A stretch of DNA of 64,000 bases, taken from Celoporthe dispersa. Its lineage: Eukaryota; Ascomycota; Sordariomycetes; Diaporthales; Cryphonectriaceae. Below, piece by piece: positions 22,781 to 34,376 of the stretch. Made by a program: the position numbers and the translations under genes. The DNA is taken from contig WAID01000004.1 in NCBI GenBank assembly GCA_016584495.1, positions 3,038,001-3,102,000 of the forward strand, given 5' to 3'. How positions within the stretch are numbered: position 1 is the first letter of the stretch; each line of letters opens with the position of its first letter. A model generated the notes under the pieces. That model saw nothing but the letters and a program-made list of their open reading frames with translations. It searched no databases and had not been told where the DNA came from.

Positions 22781-24448
22781 ATGTCGACTGCTGCTGAACA
22801 CACCGAGGACCCCGTGAAGTCGGCTTCTCCTCCCGGAGAGTCGGAGGGCGGCCCAGCGGCATCCTCACCAGCGCCAGCACCGGCTGAGGAGGTGGCTCCG
22901 CACGCCGCTGCCGAGACAGGGACGCAGCAGGCCACCGAAGCTCCGCAGGCTGGTGAGACCTCACTACTGCCCGCGACCCACTGGGCTCAACTTGCGGATG
23001 TAGGTTATCACCTGTAGCAGGCGGATCATGTGTCTCTGTGTGCGAGCGAGCTGTGGTTTGCTGAGACAGAGGCCGTCTGGCCGCTTAATTACAGGAACAA
23101 CCCGAGGAGTTTGTGGACGATGCAGACTCGGCTTATGGGGATGTGGCCTCCTCGACGGACTCTATCACCTCCAGCATTCTCGAGTATAGGACGATCCACG
23201 GCCGTACCTATCACAGCGATTCCGTGCCTGGGAACGCTCAATACTGGTGAGGCGGCGACTTTCTCTCTTGTCTTGTCTTGCCTCGGATCTTCGGTGATCT
23301 AGGGTCGTTGATGCTGACTATCTCTTTCTTGTATTACCGCATAGGGGCTCGAATGACAGCCAGCAGAGTAAGATGATGGATATAAAGTGAGACACCTTGC
23401 AGCAAAAAACGAGTCGTGGCCCCGCGGCCCTGAATGCATTGATTGCTCACCGTCGTCAACCAGTCATCATTTCCTGACACTCTGCACTGAGAACAAACTT
23501 TACTTTGCTCCTATCGGCGATGACGTCCAGGTATTGACTCACCTACCGTCTTAAATGCTTGTACCAGGGCTTATGCTAACGACCTGACAGAAAGTGCTCG
23601 ATGTTGGCACTGGCACCGGAACGTGGGCGGTGTATGCATGATCCCGACGCTACTTTTTTTTCCTTCTTCCCTTTCTGCTCTCTAATGTATGGATATCCGC
23701 ATAGGGACTTTGCGGATGACCATCCGGAAACCGAGGTCATCGGCACCGACATCTCGCCCATCCAGCCGCAGTGGATCCCGCCCAACCTGAGGTTCGAGAT
23801 CGAGGACTGCACCTCAGAGTGGACCTACTCGCCCGCCTCATTTGACTACATCCACATGCGCTACCTGGTCGGCAGCATCATCGACTGGACCGCCCTGTTC
23901 AGGGAGGCCTTCACCGCCCTCAAGCCCGGCGGCTGGCTCGAGAGCTTCGAAGGGTCGCCACACATGGTCAGCGACGACGACACCGTCCCCGAGAAGTCGG
24001 CTATTGCCCAGTGGGGGCGCTTCTTCGAGGAGGGCGGCAAGAAGATAGGGCGCTCTTTTATCGTCGTCGAGGAGGGAACTCAGAGGAAAGCCATGGAGGA
24101 GGCTGGGTTCGTCGACATCCAGGAGTGGGAACTCAAGGTGCGTCTGAGTAGCCCAGGCCATACTTGTGTGAGGCGTCCAAAGTTGCTGACTACACATTCA
24201 CTCGCCAGGCCCCCGTCGGTGGCTGGCCGCAGGACAAAAAGCAGAAAGAGATAGGAACTTGGGCTCAGACCACCCTCTTGACTGATATCGAGGGTCTGGT
24301 CCTGTTCGTTGCCAATGTGATCAACGGCTGGACGAGGGAGGAAGTCCTCGTCTTCATCGCCCACCTCAGGCGGGAAGTCCGCACGAATAAGCACCATGCC
24401 TACTTCAAGGTGAAGGCCGTGTGGGGCCGCAAGCCGGAGGATGCATAG
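22781..24448 (+). CDS. LaeA-like class I SAM methyltransferase
   Basis: Seven exons (22781-22999, 23095-23246, 23345-23386, 23464-23530, 23591-23631, 23705-24137, 24209-24448) join in phase to 397 aa. Residues 1-75 are Ala/Pro/Glu-rich and disordered. The catalytic core shows a YRTIHGRTYH lead-in, the SAM-binding loop KVLDVGTGTGTWAVDFAD, the acidic strand EVIGTDISPIQP with PPNLRFEIED, then LKPGGWLES. This layout is typical of the fungal TAM/LaeA-like family, members of which influence secondary metabolism or methylate small molecules; the target here is unknown. The SAM-binding motif is split by an intron after WAV. The reading frame is intact. Its neighbours are an oxidoreductase on either side and a transporter further right. 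Confidence 0.92.
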
Positions 24449-26933
24449 CTATGACCTCGAGAGGGCGGAACCGGGGTGGCAAGCATGAACTTCATTATTC
24501 CCCCCCTTTTCGAGCGGGTAGATATTGTGTGGCACGTATGATATTTCGCGCTACATTGGATATTATTAGCCCTATCGCTTGGCCAAACCCTTCATCATCA
24601 ACATGAGCGGCGGGCAGTATGATCATGATCATGAACTTTTGTTGTTCCACAGTCAATAACAGCCAAATAATCGATTAAGCAGTTGTTCGACCGGCCCTTT
24701 TCTATATGTTTCTCGGCAGAAATCGAGTAAGGTCTTGATATGATGTGCATGCTGCTTGACTTCAGCAGCAGCAACGCGGTCACGGACGAGACAATATGTA
24801 CCATTCTGGCAGGAAACGATTGGGATCGTGGCATTTACTAGCTTTCTAGTACAGCTATGGGGTACTGCGTATCAAAATGGATCGAAGTCATTATTGCTTT
24901 GGTTGTCCTTCGTCTTGGGACGCTTGGAGCTGTGGAAGGCTCCTGGGTTCTGTCGACAAATTGTACTGTGGTCGTGGAAGTCTGCAGGTGAAGCCAGGGT
25001 AAGTGATTGGACTTGATGTGTGTTAGAAAGTCTTTACCCCATCTATTGTAAGTGAAGAGGTGGCGTCTTCGGAAGACTATGACACCCTAGGGATTACCAA
25101 GCCGTTGCAAATTCAAATCTAACTAAAGTTACTAACACTACTCGCGACCATGGAGTAGAACTATATTAATTAATACTAGTGTCATGCTTGTCAATCTAAA
25201 GTGCAGTATCGGAAGCTGGTCATGTCTTCAAGAACACCGAGCTGTGGAAAATGACAGGCTTGCAGCATCAATGCGAGGATTCAGGAGCTGGACCAAATTG
25301 TCTCTTTCCTTCGAGGTGCAAGACCAAAATATTCACCTTACCACCTCCACCGAAGGCCAAAGTCTCCAAATTTTTATAATCAGTATGGAATAGACTTTCT
25401 TATTGTTCATTCGGGAATTTCAACTCTACGACCTCGCAAGCATTGCCCATGAAGAAATATCGCTCTTAGATATCAATTCAAAACACTCAAAATAATACAG
25501 GACGCGGTATTTCCTCATCGGTATAATTGTGCTGTCATATATCTAGCTGCTCAATTTGTGCATTGTTCAATAAGATGATGAAGGCGATAATTATAATAGC
25601 ACAAAGAGATCTCTACATCGGTAGACGCATATGGGCGTTTACACCTCACCATTACTGCATCTACTAATGATAGTCAAGGACATGGCCTAGACTTTGCTAT
25701 TTGTATTCCTGTTCAGAGAAAAGAATGGTGAACTTGGTTTCGTGACCTTTCTTTAAGCTGGCAAATGAAGCAGAAGTGAGCTAGAAAGAAAGAGAGAAAA
25801 AAAAAGAAAAAAAAACTTCCCCTTTTCGCGCTACACAGTTCGGGCTTACAAGAGCAATTTTTATTAGGACAGACATTTGGACACCGGGGTCCTGCAGACG
25901 CTTCGTGACGGGATGGCAGATGTAACGCGGATCGGCAACAAGGATATATGCTCTTTCGACCAGCTCGGAACGAGAGGGGAGCTGTTCACATGCACCCGAG
26001 AAGACTCTTGTAGCGTGCGTAATGCAATGATTTCATGCTACCGTAAACGGTCCGATCATCTGTGAGGGGGGAGACATTGTGGGCGATCAGACTCTTTTCG
26101 TGATGCGTGAATCCTGCATGCGGTACCAGCCCATTGGCCCGCATGTTATCCTTACTTGGCATAATAAATGATTGTGACCTTCTCTTTTTTTCTTCTTGTG
26201 CATGCCTTAGCGCAGAAGTAGTGCTCGGTATCGTATTTCAAGAATTATGCACTCGGCTGTATGGCAGACAACTCGGATGCGAATTACATCACCATTCAAA
26301 TTTCGCCGGCATCAACACATCAAACTCTCACGGTTGCAGTGCAGTTCGGTTTCGAACAAAGAAACTTGACCACGCTGTTTGTGTTGTAATACGGGGGACT
26401 CACGGCCCGCAAGAAAGTGCTAATACGGTTGTGATCTACAACATTTGGGTGTCATTGTGGATCGGTGGATAGACAAGCGAGTCAACGGCAACAAGGGCGG
26501 TAGGATCTGCCGCAACAATTCCCTAGAAACAGCCACTAGGCTTGAATGCCGTACTCCATCGTGGTGCATCTGCATGGGTCCCTCAATGCAGCCGGTGCGG
26601 GCGGATGCAGTAGCAACCCGTGCACAACGGCGGGGGCCGGAGAGTTGTAACGCTGTGCTCCAGGGGGGGTGGTAGAAGGGCAGAAATCATTATGGTCTCG
26701 CGACTCCCCAGCTCTATTTTTCGAAACCTCGAGCCTCTCGCCTCCAACTTGACCTCTGACTATTTATTCCAGCCAAAATTTCCGCCAAAATGCACACTCA
26801 ACCTCAACCACAACCGCCCGACAGCAGCCCGCCCACACAAAAACCAGCTGGACAACCCACGTGAAATCAGGAACCGTGAGAGAGAGTGTGTGTGTGAAAA
26901 AAGAAGAAGCAAGAAGAATAAAAACACGAAAAG
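24449..26933. other. Gene-free, AT-rich stretch of 2.5 kb
   Basis: No coding sequence can be supported here; all ORFs are short and lack family features. The interval 24.6-26.2 kb is visibly AT-rich with many TAAT/ATTA words, in contrast to the flanking GC-rich genes. It could be decayed (RIP-altered) repeat DNA or simply spacer. The last 100 nt form a purine-rich leader for the monooxygenase gene. Confidence 0.4.
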
Positions 26934-28407
26934 ATGCCAGCCCAGCCATATCCCCATGTGCTCATTGTCGGCGCAGGCCTCAGCGGCCTGACGCTGGCCC
27001 AGATGCTGCGCAAGAACGACGTCTCATACGAGATCTTCGACCGCGACGCCTCAGCGACGGCCCGCGCCCAGGGCTGGGCTATCGCGCTGCACGGCCCCGT
27101 CCTCAAGGACCTGCGTGCCTCGATGCCTTCGGACATTGGTCCCATCGAGCAGACCAACCACCTCACGCCGCTGGAGCACATCCCGGCGCAGTTCATGTTC
27201 TACCACTCGGGCAAACCCGACATGCGCATGGGCGTCAACGACGACGAGAGCGGCCAGATTGTCCGGGCCAACCGCCAGCGGCTGCGCGACTGGCTGCGCA
27301 GCAACATCCCCGTGCAGTACGACAGGCGCGTGATGCGTGTTGAGGAGGAGGGGACAAGGTCACCGTCTTTTTTGAGAACGGACTCTCTGCGACTGGTGAC
27401 ATTGTCATTGGTGCAGAGGGAAGCCGGAGTAACGGTACGTAACAGTAGTATGCTTGAGAGCGCCAGCCCCACCGCTCATCATGAAGATCTTGGGGAGAAG
27501 AGAAAACTATAATGAGTGCTGACGTTCTTTCCTGGCAGTCCGCAAGCACATCCTGCACGGCCAGGACATCATGAGGCCTCTTCCCATCGGCTCCCTGGTG
27601 GGAGAGATCGAGCTCACGGGCCGGGACTTTGAACACCAGCTGGAGCTGGGCCACTCGGCCTACATCGTGCTGACCGAGCAAGAGAACCAATGCTCCATCT
27701 TTGCTGCGCTCAACAAGGTGTCCCCAGACGCCAAGACGGGCTACTTCTACTTCATCCTCCACTGGGTCGACAAGGCCGCCGCCGAGAGCACCGACGAAAA
27801 GCCCTACTGGACTGTCACCGCGACCCAGGAGGAGCTGGCTGCCTTCGCGAGGGCGCAGGTCACGTCGGTTCCGGAACATCTGCGGGTGCTGGTGGACAGG
27901 GTCCCGGTCGAGCAGTATAAGAAGCCGGGCATTGTCCTGCAGGGCCTCGAGCTGACGCAGGAGCTGCTGCCAGCTGGGAAAGTGATGCTCATCGGAGATG
28001 CGGCGCACTCCATGTCGCCCTGTAAGTTCTCACTCACCCAAGATCTTTGTGAATCTTAGTCTTTCTTCTTCTCTTTTCTTTCTCGGCGCTATAAGGAAAA
28101 TAATATTCTGACGGCCCTTTTTTTTTTAGTCCGAGGCGAGGCTGGCGTGTGTGCCCTGACGGATGGGCTCAAGCTGGGCCGGGCACTCACCCGTATCCGA
28201 GACACCCAGGCCAAGGGTGCTGACTATGAGGAGATCATGGTCGAGTACCGCGATGAGATGCTGGCGCGGGCCTCCAAGTCCATCAGGGTGTCGAACCCTG
28301 TGCTGGAGAAGCAGGCGAGCGATCCGAACTACAAGTTCGTCACCTGCGGCAAGGAGGTGGCCCCGCTGCCCAAGGAGACCATCTCGATCTCATCTATGTC
28401 CCTGTGA
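26934..28407 (+). CDS. FAD-dependent monooxygenase (group A type)
   Basis: Three exons (26934-27434, 27539-28021, 28130-28407) encode about 420 aa. The N-terminal FAD-binding fold is HVLIVGAGLSGLTLAQML with a following acidic EIFDRD strand. The segment GDIVIGAEGSRSN and the ribose-binding GDAAHSMSPFRGEAG motif are typical of aromatic-ring and polyketide-type flavin monooxygenases. One base is missing in the G-run at 27350-27353: the frame before it reads well to MRVEEEG and the other frame continues with a good family sequence to the first intron. An assembly indel is likely. The substrate is unknown. Together with the neighbouring methyltransferase and a transporter it could belong to a small metabolic cluster, but no backbone synthase is visible. 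A (TC)n repeat follows the stop. Confidence 0.85.
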
Positions 28408-28440
28408 CGAGAGGAGAACCTGAGTTGATTTCAAGACTGT

Positions 28441-28497
<57 letters not shown>

Positions 28498-30973
28498 ATT
28501 ACAGACAGATCCAACACGGAAACCAACGAGAATGCTACTTCTCTTTTTGTCCTCTACCGTCGCCAATAAACAGCATTGAGATGTGGTCGGAAGAGACCGA
28601 GGATCCTGAGTCTTCAGCATATTCCTTGGCAAAGCATATCTTCTGATGTTCCGCCTTAGTGTGATGCAATCTGGTCACAACGGTTAAGTGTATCTTTCCC
28701 GGTGCGGATGTGTGTAGTAGTGGTTGCTGATGGGACCTGGACCCTGACGTGCACCAAAAAAATCAGGCCAATGGACCGCAGCCCATCCGTCCTCCCCGAG
28801 CGGAGAGGCTGGCAGCGGTGGCGACGGTGGCGGGTGGCAACCATACACCATCTCCCCCGCGCTTGCCCCGCCTCAAGATGCAGGTACGGATAAGCGGTTC
28901 TGAGCTCGGCGCCTCCGGACAGGGTTTGCTGCTGGTCCTATCCGTCTCCTCCGGATGCCGCCGGTGCGGTGGACGGCATGGGAGTGCTCTCTGCAGTCCT
29001 ACGCCGACGCGGAACCTGCAGGTGCCCCTGTAGTTGCCGTTGACATGAGTTATTGCAATCGAATCTCGCCCGGTTCAAAGGAGGAGAGAAGGAGGTGAAG
29101 AAGAAGAACAAAGAAGGAAGGCAAAAAATAAAATAAAATAAAATGATTACTCTTGTTTCGTCAGGGCTGTTGACATTGGCTTTTCTCCCGGTGCTCGGAT
29201 CGTGAGCCTTGTTACGGCAGACCACCAGTGAGAAGCAGAAATCCAAGGGGCCGCCTTGGGCCTCAATTAGGCGGCACACTCTGTTCCTCTGTTCACCGAG
29301 GACTCGAGTCCTATCTAAAAGAAATGAAATCGTGACAATGCGCATATGCGAGGGCACAAGAATCCAGACCACCGGATTCCCAGCCACGGGACCAGCCACG
29401 GAGAGCTATGACTACACAGAAGAAAACCATCCGGCTCCAGGCTGATTGCGCCGAAGACGCGTCCATCCTGCAGGATGTCGGTTCATGGTTTTGTAGTGCA
29501 AACTTAATTATGCAACAAGAAGATAAGGAGTGGGCTTGGTCTGGTGGGTACAAGTGGCACTGCCAGATTACCGAAACAGGAGAATGTTTGGGGGAAGAGG
29601 GCCCACCACCGTCCCATGGGGGTTGCTGCAAGGTACAACAATGGCATGAGTGATGGGAATTTGCTGATTGAATTTGATTTGATATGATATGGGCGTTTCC
29701 ACAATTTTTCTTCTTCATTTTTTTTTTTTTGAGACCAAGGCTTGGGTAGGGAGAGAGCCACGTGAAAAAAAGGGTCCTTGAGCCGAATGCGGACTGACCT
29801 TGTGTGGGGGGAATTCAAGGATTTGGCCCAGGTGTCGAGGGACTAGCTAATAAAGTGTTGACAATAGCAAATTCCCAAGTCATGTCCCAAACCAGACGGG
29901 TTGGCTAGACACAATTCCGGATGCCCTCCTGAAGACCTACTTTCTACCACAGTATAGAGCTCCCCGGTGTGGCAAGAGGAGGTCCAATCCTAGCCCTTAT
30001 GTTCTCTCAACCTCATCGACAACCAAGACTTCCCACCCGTGCACCACACTACCACACCTACAAATGCCGAACGGGCCATCTGAGATCTGGCATAGAAAAA
30101 ACTGTATCGGACAATCCTCCTCTTGTCTAGAGACAGACAGATCAAGTGCTTCTTAACCTACTTGGGCATGCACTCCCGAAGCCGCACCTACAGTACAAAC
30201 CACGCCATACCATACAAGTAAAACAATCGATCGGTCCCGGCGAGTTAAGGAAAAAAAAGAAAGCCACATCTGGCGGTCCGAGGCTTAGCATCCCACCATT
30301 CCCTGGGCATAAAAGCTTACTCAGGATGGCACACACCTCGCAAGGGGGGCGCTACCGGCTCGTCCGGATAGCTTACATGAGCGGGAGGTTGTGCGTGTGT
30401 GGCCCCCGTGTGTGTGTGTGTGTGTAATACAGCACACAATGACGAGCGATTCCAGTTGATAACATTGATCGGCCAATTTGAATTTCCACACCACCTTGAT
30501 AACGGCTGCCCACCGTGCTCACAGGGCATAAACTCAAACGGCGGATCCCCCCTCCAAAAAGGATGAGAAATCTGTGGGGACAAACCCTTTCACAGTACCA
30601 GAGTAACAACCGACCGCGCGCGACTCGTCAGGCACAGCGGTCCTGGGGCGAGACCGGTGGGTTCTCTTCCTCGCTCGATACCCTCTTTGGCAAGTCCAGA
30701 CGAGAATGGGTCCCGGATTCAGCTAAGGCGACGAGGTCGATCCCTACATCATTAAGGATCTGTATAACTTCTTCTGACGACGACCGCGCCTTCCTTCAGC
30801 CCGTCCGTCCCCTTTCTTCGTATCTCCTTCCTCTTGTCTTTGTAGTCCTCTAGGGCCTCTATACAAAAAGAAGGAGCGGTCTCGTGCGCTCTTTCCCTTT
30901 TTCTCCTCCTCATCCTCCTCCCCCTTCCAACCAAACCCTTTCTCAGAGCTCTCTTCTGGGCCAAGATTACATC
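28408..30973. other. Gene-free stretch of 2.6 kb
   Basis: No supported gene is present. It contains the (TC)n tract at 28445-28493, a (TG)n tract at about 30408-30425, an AAAAT repeat near 29125-29140 and a T-run near 29718. The last 100 nt before 30974 are C/T-rich, like a transcription start region for the transporter. Confidence 0.4.
28445..28493 (+). repeat. (TC)n microsatellite
   Basis: About 24 perfect TC units lie about 40 nt after the monooxygenase stop codon, probably within its 3' UTR. Confidence 0.95.
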
Positions 30974-32642
30974 ATGGAGGAGCCTGGACACCACGCAGCC
31001 GCCGTCGGCCACGACGATGCAAAGGCCCTCGAGTCGCTCGGCGTCAAGCAGGAGCTCCAGCGCAACTTCAGCCGCGTCTCCATGCTCGGTCTGGCCTTTG
31101 CCATCCTGAACAGCTGGACCGCCCTCGCCGCCTCCCTCTCCCTGGCTCTTCCGTCTGGAGGCTCCAGCGCCATCCTCTGGGGTCTGATTGTTGCAGGCCT
31201 GTGCAATCTCTGCCTCGCCGCGTCCCTCGCCGAGTTCCTGTCGGCCTACCCCACCGCGGGCGGACAGTACCACTGGGTCGCCATCATCAGCTGGAAGCGC
31301 TTCTCCCGTGCCATCAGCTACTCGACAGGCTGGATCAACGTCGCCGCCTGGGTGTGCCTGACTGCCACTGGTGGTCTCCTCGGCAGCCAGCTGATCCTGG
31401 GCGTCATCTCCCTGATGCACCCCAACTACGAGGCGCAGCCCTGGCACCAGTTCCTCATCTACATCGCCTACACCCTCGCGGCCTTCCTCATCAACACCTT
31501 CATGAACCGGCTGCTCCCTTACTTCCAACAAGGCCGCCTTCCTCTGGTCCCTCGCCGGCTTCGCCATCATCTGCATCACCGTCCTCGCCTGCGGCTCCCC
31601 CAACTACCAGAGCCCCTCGTTCGTCTTTGGCGGGTTCATCAACGAGTCTGGCTGGCCGGATGGGCTGGCCTGGCTGCTCGGTCTCCTCCAGGGCGCCTTT
31701 GCCCTGACGGGCTTCGACGCGACCATCCACATGATTGAGGAGATCCCTCGCCCCCAGATCGAGGGCCCCAGGATCATGCTGGCCTGTATTGTGATTGGCA
31801 TGTTCACCGGCTTCATCTTCCTCATGTGTCTCCTGTTTGTCGTCACCGACGTCGACGGGGCTATCGAGTCGGCCGCCGGCCCTCTCCTGCAGATCCTCTA
31901 CGACGCCACCAGCAACAAGGCCGGCGCCGTGTGCCTGCTCATGTTCCCTATCGTGTGCATGCTCTTCACCACCACCTCCATCATGACCACCTCCAGCCGC
32001 ATGAGCTATGCTTTCGCCCGCGACCGTGGCCTGCCCGCCAGCCGCATCTTCGCCAAGGTCCACACCGGGCTGGACGTGCCGCTGAATGCCCTCATCTGGA
32101 CCACCGTCTGGGTCATCATCTTTGGCTGTGTGTTCCTAGGCTCCTCGAGCGCCTTCAACGCCATCACGGCTGCTAGTGTTGTCGCCCTCGGTGTCACATA
32201 TGCTATCCCTCCTACCATTAATGTCCTCCGGGGCCGCAGATGCTGCCCGAGACCAGGGCCTTTAAGATGCCCAACTGGCTCGGGTGGTTTACAAACCTGG
32301 TGGGTCCCTTTCCCAAGCTCCTGCTTTTATGTACAATACAGAAGACATCTTGCTGACGGCTCAACAACAGGTCGGTATTGCCTGGACCCTCCTGACCACG
32401 GTGCTCTTTGTATTCCCCCCGACAGCCCCGTCACCCCAGACAACATGAACTACGCCGTCGCCGCCTTTGGTGTCGTCCTGGTCATTGCCGTCGTCCAGTG
32501 GCTCATCGACGGCCGCAAGAACTACGAGGGTCCCCACATCGACCCGGAGGCCATGAGCAAGGGTGTCGTCGAGGGCATCACCGGTGTCGAGAGCTCGCAC
32601 TCGGGTGGAGAGATTCCTGACGCCAAGCTGGCGGAGCAATAG
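30974..32642 (+). CDS. APC-family amino acid/choline-type permease with three apparent frameshifts
   Basis: Two exons (30974-32299 and 32371-32642) would encode about 532 aa. The N-terminus (ALESLGVKQELQRNFSRVS) and the first helices with TAGGQYHWV are typical of fungal GABA/choline-type permeases of the amino acid-polyamine-choline superfamily; further helices follow, including TGFDATIHMIEE and SRMSYAFARDRGLP. The frame breaks three times: an extra base at about 31525 (CC), a missing base at about 32238 and a missing base in the C-run 32415-32420. Each time the next frame continues with family-like sequence. Errors at simple runs are the likely cause, though three in one gene leave real decay possible. 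It probably sits in the plasma membrane; the substrate is not determinable. Confidence 0.85.
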
Positions 32643-33318
32643 ATGAGACGCCGCCCACTGCATAGGAAGGATAGAGACGGCTTCTCCGTATAAAAGAGGG
32701 TTCTCTTGTGCAATATGAATCTTACATTTTCAATCACTTGCTGCTGTTTTTTGCCCCCCTCCTTTTTTTTCTTTCCCTTCTCTTGTTGTGAGGACTTTTG
32801 TGTGATGTGGCATGTTTGGGTCTTTGATGTGCTTCCATCATGACAAGAGGGCGAGAGGTTTTGTGCTACTTGGGGCGAGATCTGGACTGACAGAACTCTC
32901 GCAAGAGCTGCTGGAGAAAGTATCTCCAGCTCCGTTTTCACGATCAAGAGTATGCCGCCCCCATTCCTCTCTCCTCGAGGTCATTTGCAGAAAACAGCTT
33001 GGGCCGAGATGTCACTCCAGTATTTGTGAATTTGGCTCTGAGGTTCGGGGATGGATGGTGTATGACGGCTGTTTGATATATTGCTGCTCTTTTTTAATGA
33101 GGATCTCGGTCCATTGACCCTGCCTATAGAATATCATGGTGGGCATTCTCATGGAGTGAAGAGAAGAGAGAAAAAAAAAACAAGATGGGGAAAATCTTAG
33201 AGGTTCTAGATTACAAGATAGGGAGGAAAAAGTCGGGAAGGGGGGGGGTGTGGTTTGGACATGAAGAACAAGAGCACAAAAGGAGAAGGGGGGGAAATGG
33301 AAGGGGGAAAAATGAAAG

Positions 33319-33327
33319 AAAAAAAAA
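33319..33327 (-). terminator. RNA polymerase III terminator of the tRNA
   Basis: A run of nine T residues on the minus strand begins 14 nt beyond the tRNA 3' end, the usual Pol III stop signal. Confidence 0.8.
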
Positions 33328-33340
33328 GAAGTCAGATATA

Positions 33341-33413
33341 TAGCTACGATTGGTTTCGATCCAACGTCCTCCGGGTTATGAGCCCGGCGCTCTTCCCCCT
33401 GAGCTACGTAGCT
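33341..33413 (-). tRNA. Initiator tRNA-Met (CAT)
   Basis: A 73-nt cloverleaf without intron reads on the minus strand. The acceptor stem AGCTACG pairs perfectly with CGTAGCT and is followed by the discriminator A. The anticodon loop is CTCATAA with anticodon CAT. Three features mark it as the initiator rather than elongator: an A1:T72 first pair, three consecutive G:C pairs flanking the anticodon loop (GGG/CCC), and a T-loop reading ATCGAAA instead of TTCGAAT. Internal promoter boxes are present: TAGCTCAGGGG (A box) and GATCGAAAC (B box). A T9 run follows downstream on the same strand. Confidence 0.95.
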
Positions 33414-34376
33414 GATGAAATTTTAGGATTATCAATAGACTCATATTGTTAAAAAAATTCACAATGACTCACAATGGGGTCCTTTCTGGTGTGGGCCCGG
33501 GAGGCTCTCCGGGCTCGGGATTACCGACCCGTTTCTGGTTGCTCCGGGACTTCGTACTGTACTTTTTTTTTGCACGGGATCTGGCATTTCGTTCTTCACT
33601 GAAGAAAGGCGAGCGTAGGTCCTAAGCTTTGACAATATGAAGATTGCTTATGTGGAGAGAAATAAATGGTTATTCTACAGGAGTTCTCTTTCCGTCTTCT
33701 TTCACAGAATACCATTACTCATGCTCTGTAAGTTACATCACCTAAATATTCCGCCGCTGCCCAGTGGCGGGTACGTACAAAACTCTCAAACCCACAATAG
33801 GCCTCTCCCAGCGTTGTTTCCTCCTTGGCCTCGTCCACCGGGCTCAGTGCTCTCATGCCACGGCGCGGAGTCATAAATTCCCTCCGGACCCTATCTTATC
33901 TCTCGGCCTTTGAGATTCAAATACCTGACACTTGATCCTCGAGGTCACCTCTTGCTGACAGATACTTTACGAAGCTGTTCCTCAATCCCTTCATTCTGCT
34001 CCTCTTTCACTCTCCTCCTTCATTTCTTAATAATAAGAGCTCTCGAAGTCTCTAAGATCCTCTCCACTAGTTACCTCGCAGGTGCACCATCTTCGTTCAC
34101 CTGATAGAGGAGACTGAGATACCAATCAGTATACCCGAGTTTTTCTCCGCCATTCTATTCACTGTGTCAAGGAAATCCTTCAAGCAATAATTACCCTCTT
34201 CTGACACACTGATATGGGCTTTCTTAGGGAGCCTCCGCTGTATTTCGCACAAGGGCTGGCAACACACACCATTACGCTGCGCAGAGGGAAGAAGAGGATT
34301 GCGTATGCAAGAATCAGTGAACTGGCAGCCTTGTATGCACAGGGTTGGCGTCGGTCGCGCAGCAATGCTGTGGAGA

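Larger units (their letters stand above)
32643..34376. other. Intergenic region holding the initiator tRNA gene
   Basis: This 1.7 kb region lies between the transporter and the F-box gene. Apart from the tRNA at 33341-33413 it contains purine-rich tracts (33160-33330) with a G-run near 33241. No protein gene is supported, and a 91-nt GC-rich patch at 33490-33560 has no recognised identity. Confidence 0.45.

Noticed and set aside
24756..25016. 86-codon ORF in the AT-rich gap
   Set aside because: There is no homology, domain, signal or splice support, and the length is within chance expectation.
33490..33560. GC-rich patch considered as a second tRNA or 5S rRNA gene
   Set aside because: No cloverleaf, B box or 5S internal control sequence could be found.
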